Source of the DNA: Achatina immaculata
Lineage: Eukaryota > Mollusca > Gastropoda > Stylommatophora > Achatinidae
NCBI GenBank assembly: GCA_009760885.1
Contig: CM019708.1
Coordinates: forward strand, 13,069,931 to 13,133,930
Length of the DNA: 64,000 nucleotides
Reading direction: 5' to 3'
Shown here piece by piece: positions 45,701 to 59,200 of the stretch. The notes under the pieces are model-generated. The model had not been told where the DNA came from. It searched no databases and worked only from the letters and a program-made list of their open reading frames with translations. Both the position numbers and the translations under genes were made by a program. Every line of letters begins with the position of its first letter. Position 1 is the stretch's first letter.

Positions 45701-48700
45701 GTGACATATCAATTGTGTTTGGTCTCTTTAAGACAAAATCATGTACAAGTATATGAAAATCATATCACAACTCATCATCATCATCATTATCATCTTGTGC
45801 CGTCTCCCCACAAAAGGTTGGCTGCAATGAATCACCAGTCTGCTCTGTTTCTTGCCTTCGTAGTGTATTGGGGCAAGCTGGTTCCTGTCCATCTTTTGAT
45901 GTTGTTCACTCATCTGTATTGCTGTCATCCTCTTGTTCTCTTCCCTTTGATCTAGCCCTCTTTTTAATTCTACCTGGTTTAGCACTTGTTTTTGTTTGTT
46001 TTCTTTTCTGACCATGGGGTATGCCATATTCTTCTGTCTATCCACATTTCAAGGGGCTCAAGAGGTCATAACTAAAGTAGTTTAACCTTGGGTCTTGGTT
46101 AAACCATCACTGAATATGACTGAACATTGGTTAAAAAAATCATTACAAACTTTTGTTCATTGCAACATATTCATGCTATATTGAACCTATCTTGTTATAT
46201 GGAAGTGAATCATGGACAATAAGCAAGTCTGCACAAAAATCATTGGAAGCATCAGAAATGTGGTTTATTAGAAGAATGTTGCGAATCCCCTGGACAGCAA
46301 AAATAACTAATGAAGAATGTATGAGAAGAGCTGGAGAGACAAAAAAATCTTGTCAAAAAGATAAGAGAGATACAATGTACTTTCATAGGACATGCAATGA
46401 GAAGAGGGGGCATTGAAAATACTATAACAACAGGAAAAATAGAAGGAAGAAGATCAAGAGGAAGACCAAGAGAAATGATACTGGACAGTCTGACGGGATG
46501 GTGTGAGAGGAGATCACCAGCTGAGCTGATGGTCTGCATGAAGGATCGTGTACTGTGGAGAAGCATAATAGCCAACAGCAGTCACCACGGCACCTGATGA
46601 TGATGATGAACATATTCATAGGCTGTGGAGTTGAATATGAAGCAGGTTATAGTGACTTGCTTGAAGTCTTGTGGATCCAGGAAGTAGGCCTGTTGGTTGA
46701 TTCAACAAGCATAGGGATCACAAGGAGCATCATGCAGGCATTCTCCATGTGGCACAATCTTTTGCCAGTTTCTGCCAGCAGCTGAGCTGGTGACTTCCAC
46801 AAACAGTAGCTGACACCTGCTTGTTTTAAAACTATCGTCAAAGACGAAAATAGTTTCAAAAAATATGTTTCCTTCACCACGAGAGTTTGAAAACCCATGG
46901 CTCTGGATCGGATAGCTCTGTGACCCAGCAATTTGCATTCATTGCTTTGTGTTTTACATCAGATTTGTAAGTTCATACTTGCAGCCTGATGATACCAGCC
47001 TAGCATTAGACAAAAGCCTCATAACAAAGTCTTCAGTAACCACAGTTAATGACGGTGGTTTTCAAACTTTTCACACTCGTGTTAGGTCATTAGTATAGAA
47101 ATATGTCTTGAAGATGACCACTGGGGAAAAAAGTCTACTTGTACCATTTTTGGGAATATTTTATTGTTATCATCATCTTGTGCCATGCCATTGTTAAAGG
47201 CGGTGATCACAACAGTACAAAATCTCTTTTTTAAAAAAAAATGGCATAGATAATCAGGGTCATGACCTCCCTGGTTCTGATGGTTTGTGGGATCAGATGC
47301 CGAGATTTTGAAAGTCGAGTATATCTACATGCAAAGTGGGTCACACTCGAGTACGCATGACTGTTATTGTGGCATGTGATATGAAAGTTATTCATAAAAA
47401 GTAATGAAAATATATGGAGGTGTAGGGTTCAGTTTTACACATATATTTTTACAACAGTAGTTTTACAATAATAATAATAATAATAATAATAATGATTGTT
47501 TGAAAACAATTGTTTAATTGTAGATTCCATCGAAATCTCGCATTATGATGTTCAAAATAGGCTGATGCACCAGGACTGAAAACCGCTGAGAATACAGTAT
47601 CGATTATATTGCTATCACCAATCGTGTGGTCCGATATCGATTACCCGTCGCCCATGGTGTGTTTAACGACAGCGCGGTCTATAGCTTGTAATATTACTTT
47701 TTTGGGACTTGCATTTTGTCTTTGTAGGCGTGTGTTTGTGTTGGAGGGATGGCGAGGAGAAGGAAAGCGGGAGTGTCCTAAATTTAGAATTTTCCTGGAA
47801 GTTAGATTTCTCGACCTCTTCGTTCAAATGGCCTGGCTGCTTTGTACTTGGGAGTTACGTACATGAGCAAGACTAAATAAGTCCGCTTCTGGAATCTGTG
47901 ACGTGGTTGAAAGCGTGACTAGAGCCACTCTGTAGCGTGTCTGGCACGAGATTCCATTCATGCAGAGCTACGTGGAATGCTCATATTAATGTGTAATGTA
48001 AGTTACAGAAATAACGCGGAGTTGAGTGAAATAATCTTGGTTTTAAAATAAATGTTTAAAAAGTACCATGCCATTAAAAAAAAATTTTTGGTTAACCGTT
48101 TATATACACAGTATTCTTGTTCTGTGTGTTCGTTTCCAGTTTTCTTTGACGTCACCATATTTTGCGCAGATTTCACAGAAATTTCGTGCGTCCATTGCGA
48201 AGCGATCGATTAGTGAAGTCCTAAGAGTTAAGGGGCATTTAGCGTAGTCGCCACCAAGGGGCTGTAATCACTAAAAGTTCATGTTTTATCGGCAGTTCCA
48301 GCGAATTATCGAGATATTTCGGTGATATTATAGGAGTGCTGAGTGAGTTGGTTGCAGGTATTTATTATAGACAGGTACATCATCGCCTTCGTGATGCTGA
48401 AACTACCAATATTCTGGGGGTTTTTTTTTCCTTCAGTGCGCTGGCGTGTTTTGGTGGGGGGGGGGGGGGGGTCACAAAGTTGGTTTGTTCAAGTGTAACC
48501 CGCCACGAGTAAGGGGAAGTAAGAGCTTTGTAATGTTCACCCGACAAGAAGGGAAAGAAGACTAAAAAAGCAAAATAATAATAATAAGTAAAATAATATT
48601 TTCATTTCTTTTGTCTTCGTTTTGAATGAATGTGTGCTGGAAAAAAAATGGAGAATGAACTCTGTGCTTTCAGTCGTGAGGGGTCGGAAGGTTAGTTTTG

Positions 48701-51398
48701 CCAGCTGTAGTCACCATTGTTTTACCGTCAACTTTTTAGTCACCATTCTGGCGAAAGCAACATACAAAGAACTAGACAAGAAAGTAAAAAGTTCAGCTAG
48801 AAGGGATAAAAGAGAATACATAGACAATATGGCGAAAGAGGCAGAAAAAGCAGCAATTGGAGAGGAGTAACCTTAATATCAGTTGTGTCAAAAGTATTTT
48901 GCAAGGTCATTTTGAATAGACTTAAAGATATAGTAGATACTGCAATGAGAGAAGAATAAGCAGGATTTCGAAAAGGGAGAAGCTGTCTCGACCAGATCTT
49001 TACTCTAAGAATAATACTTGAAGAACATATTGAAAAGCAGAAACCATTAATACTGAACTTCATAGATTTTAAAAAGGCATTTGATAGCATACACAGAGAT
49101 TCATTATGGAGAATTTTAAGTCTATATGGAATACCATCTAAAATTGTCAACGTCATTAAGGACCTATACAATGGATATGTTTGTGCAGTCAAGACAGAAG
49201 AAGGGATGAGTGAACGGTTCCAGATTGAAACAGGTATGAAACAAGGATGTATACTGTCTCCTTTACTCTTTGGGATTACAATAGACTTCATAATGAAAAA
49301 AATGCTGCACAGGTAAAAGAGGTATTGACTGGGTACATGGGACCCAACTAGAAGATCTTGATTTTGCTGATGACATAACTCTTATCAGTAATAATGTGAA
49401 TTCCATGCAAGAAAAAACAGATAGCCTGTCTTCAATGGCTAGCAAAATAGGACTTGAAATTAACAAGGACAAAACAAAAATAATGAAAATTCCTATTAAT
49501 CAAAATGGAAAAAAATACACATAGAAGGGACAGATATTGAAGAAGTCAATCAATTTGCATACCTTGGCAGCTACATAGACCAGGATGGTAACACTAGAAA
49601 GGAAGTTAGGATCAGAACTGCAAAGGCATCATCAATCTTCAAGAATCTTGAGAACATATGGAATTCAAAAGTTATAAGCACAAAAACCATGTTAAGACTA
49701 TTCAATTCAAATGTAATATCCACCCTCATTTATGCATGTGAAAGCTGGAAAACAACTAAAGAAATAGAAGAGAAATTAGACTCTTTTGAAAACAAATGCC
49801 TAAGGAAAATACTCGGCATCAAGTGGAACGAATTCAAGAACAATGCAGAGATAAGACAGATGACTGAACAACAACCTGTCTCATGGGTGATCAGGAAAAG
49901 GAGATGGACATATGTTGGTCACTTGATGAGAAATGATCAGAAAATTCCAAAACAAGCTATCAAGTGGAACACAACAGGCCAAAGAAAAAGAGGCAGACCA
50001 CGTGAAACTCTGAAGGCGACATTGTTAAGAGAGGCCAAATTAACAGGTATAAAATCCTTTGATGAGGTTGAAAGACTCGCCGAAGACAGGAAAAATTGGC
50101 GAACTACTTTGCGAGCCCTATGTGACGTTTAACGGCATGGGAAGGATATAAGATATAAGAATATAAGATGGGTTAGTTTTGCCGTCTGTAGTCATCATTA
50201 TGTGTTAGTTTTGCTGACATTATTCATCATTATGGGTTAGTTCTGCTGGCTTTATTCACCATTGTGGGTTAGTTTTGCCGTCTACATTCACCATTATGGG
50301 TTAGTTTTGCTGCCTTTATTCACCATTATGGGTTAATTTTGTCGGCTATAGTCGCCACATTATGAGTTAGTTTTGTTATGGGTTAATTTTACGAGCTGTA
50401 GTCTTCCGTGTTACAGAAGGGCACTTAGAATATCTTTTTTTTTATAAATAAGAAACAATGAGGCCTTCGTACTGTGAAGTAAGAGAACACAGTTTGTGCA
50501 CACAGAGGTGCCAGATAGTGTAGTTCGTTAGTACGTTGTTCTCTCGTGGCTAGACGGCTGCCCGTCCTACCAGAGTCCGTGGTTCGAATCCCATGTAATT
50601 CACTTCTGATTGTTCTTTCTCACGTCTCACTAAAGTGCTTTGTCAGCGGGGTTTTTTTTTCGAGGTCTAATCCTACCAAACTGTGTTCTTTTACTTTAGA
50701 ATATCATGGATAGAACAAAACCAAATAAAGAGATAACGATGGGATTAGGTGTCGCAGAAAACTGGCTAGTTAAAACTATAAAAATGAGAAAGCTGAGATA
50801 CTTCAGCCACATCAAGAGACACAACAGCTTGGAGAAGTTGATAGTAGAAGGCAGAGTGCCCGGCACAAGAGAAAAGGGACGACCTCGCTGCAGGTGGATT
50901 CAGGACATCACGGAAAGTCTGAGTATGTCACTGCAAGTCGCCGGTCAACTTGCGCAAGACCTTGTTGCATTCAGGGAAGCTCTGAGAGGGACAACGTTCT
51001 GGAAAGGGTATGTCACATGAATGTAGTCACCACATTATGGGCCAGTTTTGCCGGCTGTTATGTTACACAGCGAGAGAGTGGAGAGAGACAAACTTTCAGG
51101 CATGCCATCAATTCAGGACACCCAAAGAGTGGACAAGGATGAGATTGCAAGAGCCCACATTGAATAGTCTGCGGATGGAGAACGACATTGGGTTGAATGA
51201 CAGCAATCACATCAGGAGGGTGATCGAATTTGGGGAGGAGAGGGGAAATGGACGTGTCTCTGATCGAAGTGGTTTAGCACGTGTTACCCACAACCAGTGT
51301 GTGGCTGGCTCCATCAGCAGGCGCATACTTCATTGGGTGTTGGAACAGAAGGCGGAGCGTGTATGGGAGTGCCAAGAGTGTGGGGATGACAGTCTCTG

Positions 51399-51491
<93 letters not shown>

Positions 51492-52090
51492 GATACCTGA
51501 GAAAAATTCTGAAAATATTTTACTCATAGATCAGTAAATAGGAGAAGTCTGCTTGCTAAGGTCAAGCGAGAATGTGAGTTGTTCTGTTGCAGCCAAAGAA
51601 AAAGACACTGGAAATGGTTTGATTCAAGGAGACCTGAAAACTACTGCAGCAGCAGCCACATGTGACGGACAACTGAGGCAGCCACATGTGGCGAACAGCT
51701 GAGAAACTAGAGATCAGCAGTATACAACACAACTGACTGAGACACCATACAGTAACTGGCTACAGACCTAGAGAAATGGAGAGAATTTGTTGCTGCCCTG
51801 TAAGATACCACAAGGCATATTGTGGCTTCTGAGTTTTTTAAATGCCCAGGAATGCAGATGGACAAATTACATTTACTAATTAAACTAATTTAATACTTTT
51901 GCTCTTTATCATTATTATAGTTCTCTCGGTGATTGACTTTTCTTTCTAGGGACATGAGAGATAGATCTAACGTTCAAGACTTTGTGATCGACGGCAAGAA
52001 AGGGGAGACAGTAGTGAAACTTCCCGGGACAGTCAATGGAGAACAGATTGTTATACAAAACTGTCAGGTGAATTATTACTTCTCTGTCTC

Positions 52091-52137
<47 letters not shown>

Positions 52138-55100
52138 ATCTATCTGTCTCTCACTCTCTCTCTCTGCTCCATGCCAGCCAGGCGTTGGACATCACTGATC
52201 TCCACAATCACCCATCCTTTTGCTCTTTCTATAAGCTGTGTTTTGGACTGTGCTCTGTGTCACTCTTTTAGTCCGTCAAGTATCTTATTTCTTTGCTGTG
52301 TGGTAGTGGTTGTTTATGTGGTATTGATTGTTGGTGCAGTAGTGGTTGTTGCTGTGTGGTAGTGGTTGTTTATGTGGTATTGATTGTTGGTGCAGTAGTG
52401 GTTGTTGCTGTGCAGTAGTGGTTGTTTATGTGGTATTGATTGTTGGTGCAGTAGTGGTTGTTGCTGTGTGGTAGTGGTTGTTTATGTGGTATTGATTGTT
52501 GGTGCAGTAGTGGTTGTTGCTGTGCGGTAGTGGTTGTTTATGTGGTATTGATTGTTGGTGCAGTAGTGGTTATTGCTGTGGTAGTGGTTGTTGCTGTGGT
52601 AACGGTTGTTGCTGTGATAGTGGTTGTTGCTGTGATAGTGGTTGTTGCTGTGGCAGTGGTTGGTGCTGTGGTATTGGTTGTTGCTATGGTATTGGTTGTT
52701 GCTGTGGTAGAGGTTGGTACTGGGCAGTGGTTGGTGCTGTGGTAGTGGTTGTTGCTGGGGCAATGGTTGTTGCCATGGTAGTAGTTGGTGCTGTGGTAGT
52801 GGTTGTGGAAGTGGTTGTTGCTGTGATAGTGGTTGTTGCTGTGATAGTGGTTGTTGCTATGGCAGTGGTTGTTGCCGTGGTAGTAGTTGGTGCTGTGGTA
52901 GTGGTTGTGGCAGTAATTGGTGCTGTGGCAGTGGTTGTTGCTATGGCAGTGGTTGTTGCTGTTGTAGTGGTTGATACTGTGGAAGTGGTTATTGCTGTGG
53001 TAGTGGTTGTTGTGGTAATGGTTTTTGTTGTAGTAGTTGTAGTGGTTGTTGCTGTGGCAGTGGTTTTTGTGGTAGTGGTTATTGTTGTGGTAGTTGTTGC
53101 TGCTGTGGCAGTGGTTGTTGCTGTGACAGTGGTTGTTGCTGTGATAGTGGTTGGTTCTGTGGCAGTGGAAATTTGCTGTGGTAGTGGTTGTTGCTGTGGT
53201 AGTAGTTGTTGCTGTGGCAGTGATTGCTGTGGTATTGGTTGTTGCTGTGGCAGTGGTGTTGCTGTGGCAGTGGTTGTTGCTGTGGTATTGGTTGTTGCTG
53301 TGGCAGTGGTTGTTGTGGTGGTGATTGTTATTGTGACAGTGGTTGTTGCTGTGGTATTGGTTGTTGCTGTCGTATTGATTGTTGCTGTGGTAGTGGTTGT
53401 CTTCTTGTTCTTCGTTCGCTTCTACCACCAAAACCGTACTGTGATCCTACTTAATTTACGCCTGTGGTCCTCGATAGATCATGTGCTTCCCCCGTGTGGT
53501 CCCCGAACGAGGTCCCCGAGAGGACCACAAGAGGTTCATAGTATCGCAGGGCTTGAGCCTGTATTTTTGGTGGGTTTCAGAAGCGGGATTGCGTGATACC
53601 GTGGTTTTCGTTGCACCAGTTTAGTCTAGAGTTGGACTTTCTCACCGGAAAACCTCGACGTGTTTTGGATATCAGTATATCCTCGCTGGGTGAGAGGTGG
53701 TAGCCCATCCAGGCTAAAGTTGGACTTTGTCGCCGGAAAACCTCGACGTGTTTTGAGATACCCGTGTATCACCGCCGGGTGAGAGGTGGTTGCCCATCCA
53801 GTCCAGCGTTGGACTTTCTCACCGGAAAACCTCAGCATGATTAGGATACGCATACATCCCCGCCGGGTGAGAGGTGGTTGCCTATCTAGACTGCCCTGGT
53901 CCAGTGTCTCCGACTTCAGCATTTTGTGGTCGTGGCCGCTACCCTTCCTAGTTGTGACCAGGACGGAGCTTTTTGTTCGAGAGGACGAATCCTCGCCACT
54001 AGTGACTTACACCCCTGGGTTGAGCCGGTTTAGACATATTATCCCAGTATGGGCGTGTTTGGGACGTGACCGACCTCTAGAGCGGAGGTACCGTGACATG
54101 CTTAGCCATCAAGTTTCACTCCTAGTGTGAGGCGGTTTAGCCATATTTCACCAGTACGGGTGTAGAACGGACGTGGCCGACTCTAGAGCAGAGGTGCCGT
54201 GGTATGAGTAGCTCTCGCCACAATACTACTGATATACTGATTAAGCTTCACTTTATCCTTTCCATCACCTTTTTACATCGGCGCCACACAGCAACCCTAA
54301 TTGCTTTTCCGCATTTTCTTCCTTGGCCCGGAGGAGTTTCACTCCACGCGCGGCATCCGAAGAATCTCGCCAGCAGTGTCTTAACCTCTCGGTTAAGCCG
54401 GTTCAGGCATTTCGCCCGATATGAGTGTACTTAGAACTTGGCCAACCTCCAGAGGTGCCATGATTTGACTACTGATTACTTCGCTTAGTCCTTTCTTTCA
54501 CTTTTTCCACTGTGGTGCTGCGCGGCAACCCCATTCGCACCTTTTTTTAGTGGCCAGGAGGAACCCCACTCCACGCACGGCAGCTGAAGAATCTCGCCAT
54601 CAGCGGGTTTTGAACTAATAAAAGCGCTCTTTCCACGAGGTTCGGAGCTTGGTAAGCATGTATTAGCTCTAGAATTGCCACAGTTATCCAAGTAGGATCG
54701 TATCATCTAAGGAACCTCGACTGATTTAATGAGTTATTCGCGGTTTCACAGTGAGACAGTGTGAACTTAGACATGCATGGCTTAATCTTTGAGACAAGCA
54801 TATGACTACTGGCAGGATCAACCAGATAGCTTTCTTCACCGAGCCGTAGTCGGATATCTGCCGACAGACCTAAGCGGGGCACGGGAGACGGCGCTCTGCT
54901 CAGAGCGGATCCCTTTCGACTCCGGCGGTGTTTCATTTCCTTTAACCGGCAGCGGCCGGTTCTCTCTGCTCTAACGAACGAGAAGAAAGCCCGGCACCGA
55001 CAACCAACGCACATTACATACTGCAGACCCGATACTCTTTGCGAGAGATGGGCCAATTTCGAGACCATCGGTCGACAAAACCATAGTACACCGTTAGCAC

Positions 55101-56177
55101 GAACCTGGCTGGCTAGCCGTTTATAGGCTTCGCTCGACAGACAAACCACTGGCTTCTGCATTGAACCATCTTATCTCCGCCGTCCGGGAAGGGAGCGAAA
55201 ACCTTTCTCCCCATGCACGGAACTCGAGAGAGCTTTTTCAACAAAAGAGCAGTCGGCCTGCGCAACAGCAGCCCGCGCGGCTCTGCGCGGCTGACTGGTA
55301 GTGGTTGTTACTGTGGTATTGGTTGTTGCTGTGGTAGCGGTTGTTGCTGTGGCATTGGTTGTTTCTGTGGCATTGTTTGATGCTGTGGTATTGGTTGTTG
55401 CTGTGGTAGCAGTTGTTGCTGTGGCATTGGTTGTTGCTGTGGCATTGTTTGATGCTGGTGGTATTGGTTGTTGCTGTGGTATTGATTGTTGCTGTAATAG
55501 TGGTTGTTGCTGTGACAGTGGTTGTTGTGCAGTAGTGGTTGTTGCTTTGGTAGTGGTTGTTGCTTTGGTAGTGGTTGTTGCTTTTTAATGGTTGTTGTTG
55601 TGATATTGGTTGTTGCTGTGGTATTAGTTGCTGCTGCAGAAGTGGTTGTTGTTGTGGTAGAGAGTTCTTCCAGTGGCATCAGGCACAAGAGTAACTCAGT
55701 TGATAGTGAGGTGTCATTTTACCTGAGCTTTGTTGAAGAGACTCACTACAAACAAATGCTGTCAACTCATATTTTAAAAATAGACACCAGAGCACAAATA
55801 CTTTGGCTGTGGCCTTGGAAAACAGAAAATATCTGAGGCCAGGGACAGCCATGAAGGGAAAAACAAACATGATGTCCCCAGTGTAATCAAGTGTCATGAA
55901 TATAATGTGTTTTACAGTGTGTGAGTGGTTGAAAAAAAAATAAATATAGAAAGTGCCATCAGCAATAATATGATAAGTTGCTGTGATGTAAGAACTAATG
56001 CTGAATTTAGTAAGTGTCAGCAGTACTACTTGTAACACCAGCTTGGGTAGAAGATTAGGGAAGTAGTGTATCATATTTTGTAGTACCAGTAGTAGTGGTA
56101 GTAGTACTAGTAGCAGCAATAGCATTGTTAGTAGCATCAGCAGCAGTGGTAGTAATTACAGCAGCAACAGCAGTAGC

Positions 56178-56209
<32 letters not shown>

Positions 56210-59200
56210 CAGCAGCAGCAGCAGCAGTAGTAGCAGCAGCAGCAGTAGTAGTAGTAGCAGCAGTAGTAGTAGTAGTAGTAGTAAAAATAGCAGCGACAGA
56301 AACAGTAGTGGTGGTAGTAGTAGTAGTAGTAAAAATAGTAGTAGCATCTGAAGTAGTGGTAGTAGCAGTGGCAGTAGTGGTAGTATTAATAATTGTTGTG
56401 GCAGCTGTAGTTGTGGTGACAATAATGCCAGTAGCTGTAGAACGGCAGCAATTTTTTGTCAAGAATTCGTTGTAAAATAACGAATTTTTTTGTTAAGGAT
56501 AACTAAGTGGGTAAACAGAAACAGCGGTACAAGAAGCAAAGGAAGACATTAAAGTAATAAATAGCTTGACACTTTAGATATGGGAAGAAGTTAGCTGGAA
56601 ATCTGAGAAACATTTAATGGTCAAAATCTACGGAGAAAGTGGTCACCTCGGTGACCTGCAACCTTGGTGACCTGCTACATTGGTGACCTGCAACCTTGGT
56701 GACCTGCTACCTTGGTGACCTGCAACAAAAGAGCATGATAATGATGGTGATACTGGTTTGTTGCAGCCGGAGCTCGTATGCTCATAGTTTTTCTTTTACC
56801 CCACAGGATTCCAATATATACGTGTTTGATCATATAGCCACTGTCAGCGTAGATGACTGTATAAACTGCCATATTTTTCTGGGACCAATAAAGTCCAGGT
56901 TTGTCCTTCTTTGACCAGTTTTATACATATAGTTGCATTGATTAATATTTCACATATGGTTGCACTGACTGATATTCCTCATGTAGTTGCACTGACTAAT
57001 ATTTCTCATATAGTTGTACTGACTGATATTCCTCATATAGTTGCACTGAGTGATATTCCTCATACAGTTGCACTGACTAATATTTCTCATATAGTTGCAC
57101 TGACTAATATTTCTCATATAGTTGCTCTGACTAATATTTCACATACAATTGCCCTGACTAATACTTCACATATAGTTGCACTGATTATTTCACGTTTAGT
57201 TGCACTGACTAATATTTCACATATAATTGCACTGACTAATACTTCACATATAGTTGCACTGACTATTTCACGTTTAGTTGCACTGACTAATATTTCTCAT
57301 ATAGTTGCACTGACTAATATTTCTCATATAGTTGCACTGACTATTTCACGTTTAGTTGCACTGACTAATATTTCTCATATAGTTGCACTGACTAATATTT
57401 CTCATATAGTTGCACTGACTAATATTTCTCATGTAATTGCATTGGCAATGCTTTATTTTAAATAAAAATCATCTCTTTATAATTGAGACTGTATGAGTTC
57501 ACCTAGATCAAGGTTTCTCAGTGTAAGTTATGCAAGAGGGAGCTGAAAAGTTAGCCTGATCTACATCCCAAAATCTGAGGATAATTTTATCACTATAGCC
57601 ATCATGTATGGATCAGAAACATGGAGTTACAACAAAGAAAGATGAACAACGACTGCAGATCTTTGAGAACAAGATCCTACGAAGAATCTTTGGGCCCATA
57701 AAGGATACCAACGGTGAAGAATGGAGAGCTAGAAAGAACACTGAACTGAACAGGTTATTTAAAGCCCAATGAATTATAAATGTCTTGAAACTGAACAGAC
57801 TACATTGGCTGGGGCATGTAGAAAGAATGGAAGAGAAGAGACAAATAAAAGTGATGTATGTGCAAGAGATGAGGGAAACAAACCAAGGGACAGACCAAGA
57901 CAGATGGAAAGACAACATAGAAGAGGATATAAAAGAAATTGATGTCACCAGCTGGAGAGAGAAGATTAGGAACAGAGAGGAATGGAGGCGAACTTTATCT
58001 GCAGCAGTGAGGAGCCTTGATGGCTTGGAAAACTGAAGAAGAAAAAGCTGGAAAGAGTGTTATAACATTAAGTGCCAGTTTGAAGAATCATTGCGCTAAA
58101 TTTTTACTTTTTTCAGGTCAATAACAGAACCGTGACAGTAAAAGGTATGTAATTCTCAAGTGTGGAACTCTGGGCCATCAGGAAGTTACTGTTCCAGCAG
58201 AAGAAAACTGCAAAGGAAATCCATGAGTGTGAGCTGCCAGCACTGAGTGACAGGTGCCAGTCACTCTCAGGTGTGAGCTGCCAGCATTGAGTGACAGGTG
58301 CCCATCACTCTCAAGTGTGAGCTGCCAACACTGAGTGACAGGTGCCCATCACTCTCAAGTGTGAGCCACCAACACTGAGTGACAGGTGCCCATCACTCAA
58401 GTGTGAGCTGCCAGCACTGAGTGACAGGTGCCCATCACTCTCAAGTGTGAGCTGCCAGCACTGAGTGACAGGTGCCCATCACTCAAGTGTGAGCTGCCAG
58501 CACTGAATGACAGGTGCCCATCACTCTCAAGTGTGAGCCACCAGCACTGAGAGACAGGTGCCCATCACTCTCAAGTGTGAGCTGCCAGCACTGAGTGACA
58601 GGTGCCCATCACTCTCAAGTGTGAGCCACCAACACTGAGAGACAGGTGCCCATCACTCTCAAGTGTGAGGAAGTGCTGTGCTAACTTTCAGTGTGTGAAG
58701 ATTTTGAGACTGAAGATGCAGTAAGATCTGGAAAGCCAGTCAGTTGTTGATCATGTTCATGACCTGATTTTGGCAGATCGACAGATTTTGGTTAAATTAA
58801 TTGCTGAGACACTAAAGATAACCGGGAACGTGTTGGGTACACAGAAACTGTTGACCACATGGGTGCTGAAATATTTGAATGCTGATGAGAAATGAAATTG
58901 AGTGAACACCTCCAAGTTGATTTTGCAGCATTTTGAGCTGATAGTGACAGCTTTTTGGGATGAATTGTTGCTGTTGATGAGACATGGTTATACATCTATT
59001 ATCCTGAGACCAAACAACAGTCCCTGCGGTGGTGGCATTCAGGCACTCCTCCATTGCCGAAGAAATTCAAGACCCAAAATTCGGCAGGTAAGGTCATGGC
59101 CACTGTTTTTCGGGATAAGGAAGGTATTTTGATCATTGACTATCTTCTGAAGGGCCAAAGAGTTAATGCAGAATACCACTGTAACTTGTGCCAGTTAAAA

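Noticed and set aside
47609..47866. 85-codon frame considered as an alternative RP2 first exon
   Set aside because: No MGC start, no matching splice phase; the true exon 1 is at 39662.
52514..53596. A 360-codon open frame and a 297-codon frame on the other strand
   Set aside because: Both are translations of the GT-rich simple repeat; composition is almost only Val/Ala/Gly/Cys or His/Asn/Thr.
54703..55161. 152-codon frame on the minus strand
   Set aside because: Lies across the transcribed spacer and 18S rRNA 5' end; chance frame in rDNA.
56911..57465. 184-codon frame of nine-residue repeats
   Set aside because: Produced by the 27-bp intronic minisatellite right after RP2 exon 3.
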